A program made the translations under genes and the position numbers. Below, one piece after another: positions 44,472-55,813 of a DNA stretch of 64,000 bases (within the stretch, counting starts at the first letter, position 1; each line of letters opens with the position of its first letter). Origin of the DNA: Lonicera japonica (Eukaryota > Streptophyta > Magnoliopsida > Dipsacales > Caprifoliaceae); assembly GCA_021464415.1 (NCBI GenBank), contig CM038465.1, positions 25,926,990-25,990,989 of the forward strand, written 5' to 3'. Under the pieces are notes generated by a model, which had not been told where the DNA came from, did no database searches, and worked only from the letters and a program-made list of their open reading frames with translations.

Positions 44472-46222
44472 TTTGTCGAGAATTTCTCACGCTTAGCCAT
44501 TCCGCTTACACGCCTTACGCAAAAAGGTGTACCCTTCGTATGGGATGATAGTTGCGAGGAATCCTTTAATGAGTTGAAGTACCGCTTGACCACTGCTCCA
44601 ATTCTTGCCTTGCCAGAGAGAGGCTTAGGATATGTTATCTATTGTGATGCATCCCGGTTGGGATTGGGTTGTGTCCTCATGCAACTTGAACATGTAATTG
44701 CATATGCGTCTCGTCAGTTGAAGACTCACGAGAAGAATTATCCAACTCATGATCTTGAACTTGCTGCCGTTGTTTTTGCATTAAAGATATGGCGTCATTA
44801 CCTGTATGGAGAACGATTTGAGGTATTCTCTGATCACAAAAGCCTTAAGTATATCTTTACACAGAAGGATCTTAACCTAAGACAACGCCGTTGGGTTGAA
44901 TACTTAGAGGACTACGATTTCACTCTTCAATATCATCCGGGTAAAGCCAACGTTGTAGCTGATGCACTTAGTCGCAAATCACAAGGTTCTATTTCTGCCT
45001 TGAGGTGTCGCGAGTGGAGACTACTTGAGGAACTCCAGCGATACAATCTGGTGGTTCGTCATAGGCAAAACATAGCCTTCTTGTCTAATCTTGTAGCTAC
45101 TCCGGTTCTGAATAACCAAGTAATTGCGTGTCAAGGAAGTAATGGAGATTTGGTAGACTGTCGGAATAGAATTCTGATTGGTGAGCAAGTAGAAAATGTC
45201 ACCCAGGGTGAGGATGGAGGCCTTCGGTACAAAGGGAGATTAATAGTGCCACATTCTAACAATGAACTAAAATAAACAATCCTAGCCAAAGCACATAATT
45301 CCCAATTTACCATTCATCCAGGTAGTACCAAGATGTACCGAGACCTGAAACGAACTTATTGGTGGCAGGGTATGAAGCGTGACGTAGCAACCTTTGTTTC
45401 ACATTGCTTGTCGTGCCAACGTATCAAAATTGAACACCAGAAACCCGGAGGACAACTTCAGCCTCTTCCTATTCCCGAGTGGAAGTGGGAAAACATTACT
45501 ATGGACTTCCTCATGGGATTGCCGAGAACACAAAAGAAGAATGATGCAGTATGGGTAATTGTTGACCGACTCACTAAATCATCCCATTTCCTACCGATTC
45601 GTGAAACTGATTCTTTAGAAAAGCTAGCAAAACTCTATGTCTACGAAATTGTTAGGCTCCATGGAGTACCATTGTCAATTGTTTCTGATCGTGACCCTCG
45701 TTTTACATCCCGATTTTGGGAAGCTCTCCAACAAGCCATGGGCACGAGATTGACTTTTAGTTCAGCATTCCATCCTCAAACCGATGGGCAGTCAGATAGG
45801 ACAATCCAAATTCTTGAGGATATGCTTAGAGCTTGTGTTTTAGATTTTCGGGGTAATTGGGATGACTACCTCCCTCTAGCCGAATTCGCCTACAATAATA
45901 GCTTTCAAACCAGTATTGGTATGGCCCCTTATGAGGCCTTGTATGGCAGACCCTGTAGATCGCCAGTGTGTTGGGCCGAAGCCGGGGAAGCTTCATTACT
46001 TGGACCGCAATTAGTTCAAGAACCACTGAGAAAATCAAGGTGATCAAACAACGGTTGATAACAGCCCAAAGTCGTCAGAAAAGTTACGCTGATAGGAGGC
46101 GTCGACCTCTTGAGTTTGAAGTGGGTGACTACGTTTTTCTTAAAGTCAAGCCTCGTCATAGCGTGGTGCGCTTTGGAAACAAGGGGAAGTTGACTCCGAG
46201 GTATATTGAACCGTTTGAATAA
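44472..46222 (+). pseudogene. Tekay-type RNase H and integrase
   Basis: RNase H ([50 protein letters not shown]) is followed by a TAA at 45273-45275. Integrase follows in frame: an HHCC zinc finger (HNSQFTIHPG, HCLSCQRIK) and core aspartates in ITMDFLMGLP and IVSDRDPRF. The third acidic position reads TDGQSDRTIQ, so DDE is changed to DDD. A 1-bp deletion near 46025-46035 shifts the frame into KIKVIKQRLITAQSRQKSYA and GDYVFLKVKPRHS. A second indel lies near 46220. Confidence 0.88.
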
Positions 46223-46539
46223 CTCAGCGTGTAGGAGCGGTCTCTTATCGTTTAGCTTTGCCCCCTTCACTGCAACGTGTTCACAATGTATTTCATGTAT
46301 CGATGCTTCGTAAATATGTACCAGATCCCTCTCATATTGTCCCGACTGAAGAACTTGAAATCAGTGAGAATGTATCCTATGAGACATGTCCAATAGCTGT
46401 GGTTGATCGCAAAGAACAAGTCCTTCGTAATAAAATAATTCCTTTGCTGAAACTCATCTGGCAGCATCATGGCGTGGAAGAAGCCACGTGGGAGCTCGAG
46501 TCAGAAATTCAGGAAAAATACCCACATTTATTCGATTAA
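46223..46539 (+). pseudogene. Tekay-type integrase tail and chromodomain
   Basis: After the frameshift the frame reads HNVFHVSMLRKYVPDPSHI, then a chromodomain-like segment (VLRNKIIPLLKLIWQHHG, VEEATWELESEIQEKYPHLF) ending at 46537-46539. Chromodomains of this class guide chromovirus integration to heterochromatin. The stop is 60 bp before the 3' LTR. Confidence 0.88.
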
Positions 46540-46586
46540 GGTACCCTTTAACATTAATTACCCTAATTTCAAGGACGAAATTTCCT

Positions 46587-46599
46587 AAGGATGGGAGGT
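46587..46599 (+). promoter_or_regulatory. Tekay-type polypurine tract
   Basis: AAGGATGGGAGGT lies immediately before the 3' LTR start TGTAACACCCC. Confidence 0.88.
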
Positions 46600-48607
46600 T
46601 GTAACACCCCTAGCCCTATTTTGCTTTTAAAACTCTCGTCGTATTTCGTGTAGCTGATAACTTGTATTTCGGCTAGCGTTCTTATGGTGTAATGTACCTA
46701 CTTGTAGTTTCAAGCCTTGATCATGTTGTTATAGTGTAATTAAGTTTGAATAATCAATCGTTTCATCATTCGGGTGGTCCGAATTGAAAACGAGATCTTA
46801 AACGTGTGTTTTAATTCTACGCGATTTACTAAATTTTGGCCAATTTTGAAAGATCATAACTTTTTCATCCGATGTCCAAATGACTCCCCGTTTGCGGCCA
46901 AATCTTCTTCTCATTCCCCTCTAAAAGTTTCGTGTTTGGCCCGAGTCAAGATTCGGACGTTTCGAGGCTCATTATGGGCTTTTAAGGTGACAATTTGTTG
47001 CAGCAGTCACCATGATCGATCATGGTACACTCCATGATCGATCATGGGCACACCAGAGCACTCCAGAACACTTCAAGATCGATCATGGGGGGACCATGAT
47101 CGATCATGGTAAGCCTGTATGTCGTATTTGACCAATTTTGACCCGAAAACTCACCCTTTTAACCCCATTTCTCCCGCACCTTCGACATAACCATTCCAAG
47201 GGAGAGTGAGGGTCTTGAGGGCAACCCAAGGGAGGGTTATTTGAAGCTTGGAAGGCATCCAATCTATTGATCCACGCTTGGGCTTCCGAGTCATCTTCTT
47301 CTCCTTCGTCTTCAACCTTCCGCACCTCCATTAAAGCTTGGCGAAGCTTTAGGGTTTCCATTTCTTGGGGAGAAAACACCGCCACACCATCATTTTCGGA
47401 ATTAGAGCTTCATAGAGGTGGGAATCTAGTATCAAAACTATTTTTCTAACTTGTTATGGTTTGATTCTCACTATACCATCTATTAGCTCCAAAAACCCTA
47501 AGTTATCTACACATGCTTTGGGTGTATGATGAGATTATGATGCAGTGTTTAAATTAATGATTCTAGTAGCCTATATGTTGATTAAATACCATGATTAAAC
47601 TATAATTTCTTACCAAATACTTTCCCTTCACTGAAACCCAACTTGGACAAGATTGTATAGTGATGATTCTTGCTACGCACATTTATATAAATTGATAATG
47701 GTCCAAGTGGTTGGATTTCTTCATAAAATACTTATTAAACGAGTTGTTCTACTTACTGAGATGGTTTATACTACAAATCTCATGTTGAAAACATTACGGG
47801 TTTTATGTGGGATGATTGGTTTGCCTAAAGGCTTATTGCTAGCGCTAGTCCATGATAGGTCCCAGGTTCATCTCTAACGATTGAGACTTAAGTTGGGACA
47901 GAGAGCCCCTGGGTGCAAGACCCGAAACCGTGCACGGAAAATAACGGGAGGCCCTGCTGCCGCGTGGTTGAAAGGCCACGAAATGCAGACCTGGTTGTAC
48001 GCTTGGATAGACGCTGTTATCGTTGAGACTTGGGATTCATGAGTTCTGAGGTGAAACCCGTATTAGTTGTATTACAAGGTTGTTGATATAAGCTACTTAC
48101 ATATATATGTGTATATATGAGGAGTAAAGAAGGCCTTGCTACTTTTTCTAAATTTAATTTATTATATGATTCCCACTGACTCAGTTTGACTCACTCCTAC
48201 TATTTTCTATATAGGTACTTCTACAGGTTCGTCGGGAAAGGGGAAAAGGAAGGACAACTCTTCTTAGACTGCCTCATTTCCTACCTTATAGTTAATTGAG
48301 GGTCCTTCAAATGGAAGGACCATTGGTCTTAAAATTTTGTTTACACTTGCGATGTGATATGTAATTTGTATATTTCCTCTATGATTGATATGTAAATTAA
48401 GGATTGTAGACTTATGTTTTGGAACCTCATTAGAGGCCTGTAACATATACTTTGTATGATATGGTTATGGTGTGAATTTCAGTTTCATGGATATAATCAT
48501 TGCTTACTGTTCTATGTTTATCTAATTTTGGATAGCCGTCGAGTACGGCTCCGTGATTAACCAGGTCCCGGAGGGTGAATCCTCTTAACGGGATTTGGGG
48601 CGTCACA
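46600..48607 (+). repeat. Tekay-type 3' LTR
   Basis: 2008 bp, nearly identical to 39535-41539. Differences include a 2-bp insertion near 48027, one extra A near 47374 and scattered transitions. The palindrome cluster recurs at 47010-47109. CRM-like RT coding sequence resumes at 48608. Confidence 0.95.
47010..47109. repeat. Palindrome cluster CCATGATCGATCATGG in the 3' LTR
   Basis: Perfect copies at 47010-47025, 47032-47047 and 47094-47109 and a partial copy at 47077-47088, matching the 5' LTR cluster position for position. Confidence 0.9.
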
Positions 48608-50153
48608 TTATATGAATGGTTAGTTATGCCTTTCGGTTTAACTAATGCACCTAGCACTTTCATGAGATTGATGAACCATGTTTTAGATCATTATTGGCAA
48701 ATTCGTTGTGGTCTATTTTGATGATATCCTAGTTTATAGCAAGAGTCTAGATGATCATGTGATTCATTTAAAATATGTTTTGGATGTCTTACGAAAGGAG
48801 AAGTTATATGCTAACTTGAAGAAGTGCACCTTTTGCACAGATAAGCTTGTCTTTCTTGGTTTTGTTGTGAGTGCACAAGGTATTCAGGTTGATAAAGAAA
48901 AGGTGAAGGCTATCCAAGAGTGGCAAAGTCCTATAAGTGTTGGGCAAGTGCGGAGTTTTCATGGGCTTACTAGTTTCTATCGGCGGTTTCATGAAGGATT
49001 TCAGCACAATTGCGGCACCATTGACTGAGGTGATCGAAAAGAACGTTGGGTTCAAGTGGGGAGAGGAACAAGAAAAGGCATTCCAATTACTAAAAAGCAA
49101 GCTAAGTAGAGCCCCCTTGTTATCTTTGCCTAACTTTTCAAAGACTTTTAAAATTGAATGCGATGCTTCAGGAATTGGTATTTGTACTATTCTTATGCAG
49201 GAAGGGAAGCCAATAGCATACTTTAGTAAGAAGCTAGGTGGGGCAACCCTAAATTACCCTACCTACGACAAGGAGCTTTATGCATTGGTAAGAGCATTGG
49301 ATACATGGCAGCATTATCTGTGGCCGAAGGAGTTCGTGATTCACACGGATCATGAGTCGTTGAAGCACTTGAAGGGACAGCAAAGGTTGAACAAACGCCA
49401 TGCCAAATAGGTAGAGTTCATAGAGACTTTTCCGTATGTGATCAAATACAAGCAGGGTAAGGAAAATATTGTAGCAAATGCTTTATCACGCATGTATGCT
49501 TTAATTGCTATTTTAGATGCTAAATTGCTTGGGTCTGAATACATCAAGGAATTGTATTGTGATGATACTGATTTTAGAGATATTTGTAATGCGTGTGAGA
49601 AAGTGGCATTCGATAAGTACTTTAGGCATGATGGGTTCTTAATGCGTGAAAACAAACTTTGTGTGCCTAAATGTTCATTGCGTGAATTGCTTGTGAAAGA
49701 GGCTCATGGAGGGAGTCTAATGGGGCACTTTGGTATAACTAAGACCTTAGGAGTATTGCAAGAACACTTCTTTTGGCCTCACATGAAAAGAGATGTTAAA
49801 AGAATCTGTGAGAGATGTGTTACTTGTAAGAAAGCCAAGTCTAAGTTAAACCCCCATGGTTTATATACTCCATTGCCCATTCCTAGTGACCCTTAGGTTG
49901 ACATTTCTATGGATTTTGTGTTGGGTTTGCCTAGGACTAAACATGGGAATGATTCTATTTTCGTGGTGGTTGACAGGTTTTCTAAAATGGCTCATTTTAT
50001 TGCTTGTAATAAAACTAATGATGCATCATAAATTGCTAATTTGTTCTTCAAAGAAATTGTGCGATTGCATGGTATGCCTAGAACCATTGTTTCTAATAGG
50101 GATGCAAAGTTTTTGAGTTACTTTTGGAAGACTTTGTGGGGAAAGTTGGGTAC
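48608..50153 (+). pseudogene. CRM-like pol: RT, RNase H and integrase N-terminal part
   Basis: RT resumes as [19 protein letters not shown] frameshift near 48690 leads into [15 protein letters not shown], the catalytic block, and another near 48990 into RNase H ([38 protein letters not shown]). TAG codons at 49408-49410 and 49894-49896 fit Trp codons hit by G-to-A. Integrase has the HHCC finger ([21 protein letters not shown]), core aspartates in [10 protein letters not shown] and IVSNRDAKF (SD changed to SN), and a TAA at 50029-50031. The solo LTR begins at 50154. Confidence 0.88.
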
Positions 50154-52496
50154 TGTGAACACCTCATTTTGCGACCCCCGTAAAAATTCTTATTTTCAAA
50201 TAAATGAACACGCATGCATGTACGAGCATTTTTGGATGCACAAACTATGTACATGTGATACAGGTCAAAGAAGAAAGCCAAAAGGACCCCGAATGAGAAG
50301 TTACAGAATTATCGAAAATTGCCGGAACCGAAAACTGTCAAAACTCTTTGAAACTTGTGAAAGGAGAGTTACGCATTTTGGATCATCCTCAAACTTTGAG
50401 AGTCGTTAGACATTATCAAAAGGAATAGTATACTCGAAAATCAGCTCAATCCGACGGTCGGATCTCCGAAAATTCAGAAAATCATGAGTTTATTTCGGGC
50501 GATCAAATGGAGGTTTTCTCGAAGTCAAAATGGTCTGAAATTTGTTCAGTAGATATTTCTTATCATGAGGAATGACATATTAAAATTTCAGCTTTTTCGG
50601 ACATGAGATCCTTAAGAGTCAATTTGTCTACCTTGCAATGCTAGTCGAAATGTCCTTCGGAGCAAATTAAAATAAATATTGGCCTTTCGGAATTCTGATC
50701 GACCTAAAATTTGAACACGAGATAGAAAACATTTTGAGGGAAAACATATCCAAAAATTAGCATAATCCAACGGCTAGAAGTTGAGTTCTTGAGGTTGTTG
50801 TACGCAAGTAGGTTTCCTATGCGGGAACAAACTCTTTGTACCAATTCGAGGAGACCGAGTCCTTCCCGAACTCCGATCGTCCTGAAATTTTTACAGAGTT
50901 TAAAAGACTTATATTGGAAATATATATCCAACATTAAGCATGATCCAACGGTGGGAACCTTACTTTTCGTGCAAACAAGGGACCTTGTCTACAATAAGTA
51001 CCTTTCCTACGCGGACACAAACTCTTCGTACCAATCAGAACGAAAGGAGACCTTCCCGAATTCTGATCGACCTGAAATGTTTACACGATCTAGAAGATTC
51101 CTATTTACAATACATATCCAAAAATCAGGATGATCCAACGGTGGGAAGGCTTCGCGATAATTTCCAAGAGTCCTAGTTGCGATATATTTTCTTGCTCTCC
51201 ACGTATTTCTTTCAACTATAAATAGACCCCCCCCCCTCCATTCATTATTTTCATCCACAATCAAGGGGATTTCGTGGTATACACTAAGGCTCCGTTTGAT
51301 TGCAAGGTGGAAAAGAAAAATAAATTGAATTAGTTTTGGTGAAAAGATGGAAAATGAGTTGAGTAATAGAAGTGATATCCTATTGATTCTTAAGTTTTTC
51401 CATGAATAAATTTTCTTTGCTTGGTGGTGAGTAAAAATTTTCCACCAAAAATATTGAAGGATGGATGACATATACTCATAAAATGAGTAACATCTCTCAC
51501 CTTATTTTCTATCCTTTCACACAAACTAGTTAAATTTATTTTCTTTTTCCATCTTTGCAATCAAACGGAGCCTAAGAGATCCTTATTCTCTCCATCCAAG
51601 GAGGCTCAGGTATAATTTTCTCTCTCTTCTCTTATTTATTCGTCGATTTTATAATTCATACTCTTGTTTGCATAATTTTTATTACTTAATAGCTTTTCAA
51701 AACCTTTTTTCAAATTGTTTTCAAAACCAAAGGCGTATAATAAACCCTAATCCAATTCCAAAATAGTATTATTACTTTTCTACTTTTCCAAAAGCTCGGA
51801 TTAGCGGTATTGTTATACGAAGGAATCGATAATCGCTACATATCTAATCTAACTCATAGATTGCGGTGTGTATGTGATAAATACTTGATTATGAGAGCAC
51901 TAGTGCCATTTGTACCGGTTTAATCAATAAACTATGGTATATGATCGGCCAAGTCACCTCATATCATATCGAGTATAAGATTCCACATTGAATCAGTTTC
52001 CGAAAAGCCCAATACTTTACAAAATCACTTGTTTCATTGCATCTATTATTATCAAACTCTATTTTTTTCAAATCACACACACACACACTTATTTTTAAAA
52101 TCATGGGAGAACTAGGAAACACATCGTTTTCATCCCAACCCCAAAATCCCAATTTCTAAGGCAAGTACGAAAAGCTGTAAAGTAATAGCAATAGCATGCA
52201 AAAACTGAATTATAATACACGCATATTCTACTCAAAGAGACCGAAAGGGCGAATTGGGTGCCTAACACTTTCCCAATTCGTAACTTAATCCCCGAACCTT
52301 CGAATCATCTGGTTTCGCATATATTGTGTATAAGAGGATATTTAGTTCATAAATACGTCTCTTTTACACAAACCTTTTTTGTTTGTTTAGTAAAACAAGA
52401 TGGCGACTCTTACTCTTTTCAAAACCAATTTGCAAAGCAACAAACGGAATCGCCGCCCACGAGGACCCCCGAGCGTCGAGGACGCGGGTTCTCACA
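50154..52496 (+). mobile_element. Solo LTR of the Tat B family, TSD GGTAC
   Basis: TGTGAACACCTCATTTTGCG...CGGGTTCTCACA, 2343 bp, flanked by GGTAC at 50149-50153 and 52497-52501. Integrase coding sequence continues across it. No PBS-leader-gag follows, so the rest of the element was probably lost by LTR-LTR recombination. It contains a 285-bp MITE, and near 50760-51130 an imperfect internal repeat of CGATCGTCCTGAAATTTTTACA-type units. Short frames inside are not genes. Confidence 0.92.
51288..51572. mobile_element. MITE with about 40-bp TIRs, TSD TAA
   Basis: GGCTCCGTTTGATTGCAAGG at the left end matches the reverse complement of the right end (GCAATCAAACGGAGCC), and similarity continues about 40 bp. 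TAA flanks it at 51285-51287 and 51573-51575. The Tat B LTR has the empty site near 27822 (ACACCAAGAGATCC). TSD length and TIR style fit a PIF/Harbinger (Tourist-like) MITE. Non-coding. Confidence 0.9.
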
Positions 52497-52501
52497 GGTA
52501 C

Positions 52502-53369
52502 TAAATTGTTGTTTTCTACTACATGTCATCCCTAAACTGATGGTCAAACGGAAGTAGTAAATAGAACATTATCCACTTTGTTGCGTGCCATTATTAAGAA
52601 GAACTTGAAAGAGTGGGAAGAATGTTTGCCTCACGTCGAGTTTGCATATAATCGATATGTTCATTCTGCATCTAAGTTTTCTCCTTTTGAAATTGTGTAT
52701 GGTTTTAATCCTTTAGCTCCTTTGGATTTATTGCCATTACCTATTGAGCATGCTAACCTAGATGGCAGGAAAAAAGCTAAGTTTGTTAGACAGATTCATG
52801 AGAAGGCAAGGCAAAACATTGAAAGAAGTACTGAGCAGTATGTGCAGCAAGCAAACAAAGGAAGGAAAACAGTGGTCTTCGAACCAGGAGACTGGGTTTG
52901 GCTGCACTTAAGAAAGGAACGCTTTCCAGTTCAAAGGCATTCTAAGTTGTTACCGAGGGGAGATGGACCATTTCAAGTTGTGCAAAGGATCAATGACAAT
53001 GCATACAAACTTGATCTTCCAGGTGAGTATAATGTGAGTGCTACATTTAATGTTGCTGACCTAAGTCCGTTTAGTGCAGGAGACAAATTGAGGACAATTC
53101 CATTTCAAGAGGAGGCGAATGATGAGCCCAAGGGCAGCGCTGACGCTGGGTCTTGGAGTGAAGGCTATGCCGATCCCATCCGGGTTCCAAGCGGCCCAAT
53201 CACTCGAGCTAGAGCTAAGAAGATCAAGGAGGCCCTTATGACCATGGTCCAAGAGATGATGAGCAAAGCTGAAGCATGGAAGAGCATTGAAGGGGATCGG
53301 GCTCAAGAATGGAAGACATTGCTTAAAGGCCCAATTGAAGATATTCAAAATAGTAGCCCAAGAGATTAA
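52502..53369 (+). pseudogene. CRM-like integrase C-terminus, extending into the 3' LTR
   Basis: Continues the integrase core after the solo LTR: a TAA at 52533-52535 in the HP-TDGQTEVVNRTL block (the catalytic E is present), then an unbroken frame to 53367-53369. It reads FAYNRYVHSASKFSPFEIVY, FEPGDWVWLHLRKERFP, SKLLPRGDGPFQVVQRINDN and NVSATFNVADLSPFSAGD. The last 83 codons lie inside the 3' LTR (from 53120) and include GPITRARAKKIKEA. This overlap and the FNVADLSPF tail are typical of CRM elements; there is no standard chromodomain. Confidence 0.88.
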
Positions 53370-53829
53370 AAGCATGTATTAGATAAATGGGCTGGGCTAG
53401 GCTTAGTTTATTTTAAGCTTAATTTATGTTTAGCTTTGTTTGGGCCCAAATTATGTGAAAACCCATTAATTTCGTTTTTGATTATTTTCCTAGACCTAGT
53501 AGGTTTAATTACTCCTATTTAAAGGAGCTAACGCTATTGTTTTAAGCAGCTTTTGATTAATTAATATTTTAGAGTGTTTTCACCTCTTGCGTTCTAAGAA
53601 CGTCTCAAACAGCCAGAATTAGGGTTCTTGTTGTTCTTCGACTTAGCAATCAATTCACCCATCGATTGATTGTTTGTCTTCGACTATACCAAGGTTCTAT
53701 CTCGTTTTCGGGATTGGGTCAAGGTTCCACCTCCATTAACTTCGCGTGGTTCTAAGGTTCTTGTGTTTTTCAGCGTCAAGGGTTGCGGATTCATCTTATT
53801 GGGTAGAAATACGATCGTGGTTCATATCA
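53120..53829 (+). repeat. CRM-like 3' LTR
   Basis: 710 bp, TGATGAGCCC...CATATCA, preceded by the purine-rich AAGAGGAGGCGAA (53107-53119), the likely polypurine tract, which also encodes part of pol. Followed by the TSD GGTTA. Confidence 0.95.
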
Positions 53830-53834
53830 GGTTA

Positions 53835-54614
53835 TATATAAATATAGAGAATTTTTTTTTCCTACAAGAAGTTTAAATTTTCTCCCTTATAAATATGTAA
53901 ATTTTAGACAGAAAGAGATATAATTCACAACCTCCCAAGTTAATATGAGGGATAATGCCACATGAACAAAAACTCTTAGACAAATATATTTCTTTACCGC
54001 TTATCCAAAAAAAAAGCTCCATATTTTCCTTGTTTCTAGGGAAGTTTAAACCATGCTCATTGGTGGGTAATGGCACCATGTGAATGATCACGTTTACATA
54101 TAATAGGTTGATCCTTTATCTTTAATCATTGCATTATTGTAAAATGAATGTTTCATGACAAATAAATCCCCCAAATTTCGCGATCGAGGAAGTTTTCTTT
54201 TTGTCTCAAAATACTAAAGTAAACTTCTTTATATACAACTTATTAATTGGGAACACAAGAATAGAAAATTCAATATTTATAGATTTTTGTTTTAGTTTTA
54301 TTAATTTATTTATTTAATAAGTTTATCTTCAAGTCAATTCTATAGTTCATAAGAGAAAGTTATCCTCGAAAACAAACCCCTCATAATTAGACAAATGATG
54401 TTGTGATTAAATGCATGAGGAGAAGATTTGATATTTTATGAATTATATGTTAATTTTATTAATTAATTAATTTGTTTAATTTATGACAAGTGGGATTACT
54501 TTAATTATTTGTATATTTTAATCAAGTAGTAATAGTAAAAGTTTTATATGTATTTTGTTAAGTTTAATTTATTTATAAACTAGATATTCAATATGAAAAG
54601 GAATGAATTTAATG
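53835..54614. other. Intergenic AT-rich DNA
   Basis: No gene, TIR or LTR recognised. Poly-T and TTAATTAATTAAT stretches are present. Confidence 0.55.
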
Positions 54615-55051
54615 TAAAGTATCTTAAAAGTTTATACCCACATTTGTATAACAATATATATAATATGTCTAAAATGTCGTAGTTCAAAGACGCGGAGATG
54701 AAGGGCGCTTTTTACCCTTCGAGTAAAAGGTTAGCAAAAATTAATGGTTGCAGGAACACTTATCGATTTTCAGTAAAACGATGAAACATTACTCGACATA
54801 CTTCTTACAGTTTTATATCTCTCTTGTATATAGTAGTTAAAGTATCTTAAAATCTTATACCCACATTTGTATAACATAATATATAATATGTACAAAATAT
54901 CACAGCTCAAAGACGCGGAGATGAAGGCCTTTTATCCTTTGAGTAAAATGTTAGCAAAAATGGTTGCAAGAAAACTTATTGATTTTCAGTAAAACATGAA
55001 ACATAACTTATCATACTTTTTACAGTTTTATATTTCTCTTGTATATAGTAG
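54615..55051. repeat. 223-bp tandem duplication
   Basis: Copy 1 is 54615-54837 and copy 2 is 54838-55051. Both start TAAAGTATCTTAAAA and end CTTGTATATAGTAG, and share AAAGACGCGGAGATGAAGG. Copies differ by many substitutions and small deletions, so the duplication is old. Non-coding. Confidence 0.85.
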
Positions 55052-55259
55052 AGATTAACTTTGTAGTCGAATGGTACATTAGTACTCTATACACACTCGA
55101 AGCTTGGTTCTTCATAATCCTAGTAGTCGACTCATTTCCTAGTCTTAGCATTCAATGTATATGATATGGCAAGAGTCTCACTATATACATGATGCTGAAT
55201 AGATAAAATTTATAATTTAACCTTGTTATGTGTTTAAAATCAATACCTAAAGAATCAAA

Positions 55260-55464
55260 TGTTAGCAATGATTTCATTTACTTCATCATCAACCCTTAGA
55301 CAACATCATAGCTTTCCTTTGGATCCCCCTTTAGTGTATTTTCTTATCTTTCTCAAGTTGTATATATTTACCTTAAATTATATGTGTAATATTGATCAAG
55401 AGAAAAATAAAAAACACAATTCATTCACCAATCTCTCAAATCGTCTCTCTTTAATTATTTTGAC
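55260..55464 (+). repeat. Copia 3 5' LTR
   Basis: Starts TGTTAGCAATGATTTC and ends near ATTATTTTGAC before the PBS. Compared with the 3' LTR it has one instead of three copies of the CATTGGATACCATTG-type start unit, and about 95 bp that the 3' LTR lacks. Confidence 0.75.
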
Positions 55465-55479
55465 TTGGTATCAGAGGTA

Positions 55480-55813
55480 ATCCTTTCACCGCCATATATT
55501 TCAAGTGCGGCCGTCCTCATCTTAGATCCCCGTCGTTCAGTTCATCTAGATCGACTTCGCGGTTCATCTTCGTCGTTCAAACCGCTCCTTCCTACTATTA
55601 ACGTTAACGGCATTACTAACACTGTTAGACGTTACAGAGAAAGTTAACGGTCGTTACCGTTAAACCTAATGCCGTTAGACATTTCCTTCAAGTTTAACGC
55701 CGTTAGTCAAGAGGTTTCTGTTTTTACATTTTGGTCCACAAAAGTTTCTATTGTTTACACTTTGGTCCAATGAGTTCCTTATTTTTACAGTTTGGTCCCG
55801 TTGCCTATTATCA
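55480..55813 (+). other. Copia 3 leader
   Basis: About 330 bp between PBS and gag. Contains CGTTA / TAACG-rich sequence (55600-55700, for example TTAACGGTCGTTACCGTTAA) that could fold into hairpins. No gene. Confidence 0.5.

Larger units (their letters stand above)
39535..48607 (+). mobile_element. Tekay/Del-type chromovirus nested in the CRM-like RT
   Basis: LTRs at 39535-41539 and 46600-48607 flank one gag-pol frame ending in a chromodomain. The target duplication is TCATA (39530-39534) and TTATA (48608-48612), one mismatch. Only about 12 substitutions and two small indels separate the LTRs by eye, so it is a recent insertion. The coding region nevertheless carries five stops and two frameshifts. 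Confidence 0.92.
35399..53829 (+). mobile_element. CRM-like chromovirus, TSD GGTTA, with two nested insertions
   Basis: Paired 710-bp LTRs (35399-36108, 53120-53829) are flanked by GGTTA at 35394-35398 and 53830-53834. The native element is about 7 kb: PBS, gag, protease, RT, RNase H and integrase, interrupted in RT by a Tekay-type element (39535-48607) and in the integrase core by a solo Tat LTR (50154-52496). The integrase C-terminus has the INDNAYKLDLPGEY block without a canonical chromodomain, and pol runs into the 3' LTR; both recall the CRM clade. The clade call is tentative; the element boundaries are firm. Confidence 0.9.

Noticed and set aside
51007..51471. 154-codon minus-strand frame
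   Set aside because: Spans the junction of an LTR and a MITE, so it cannot be an inherited gene.
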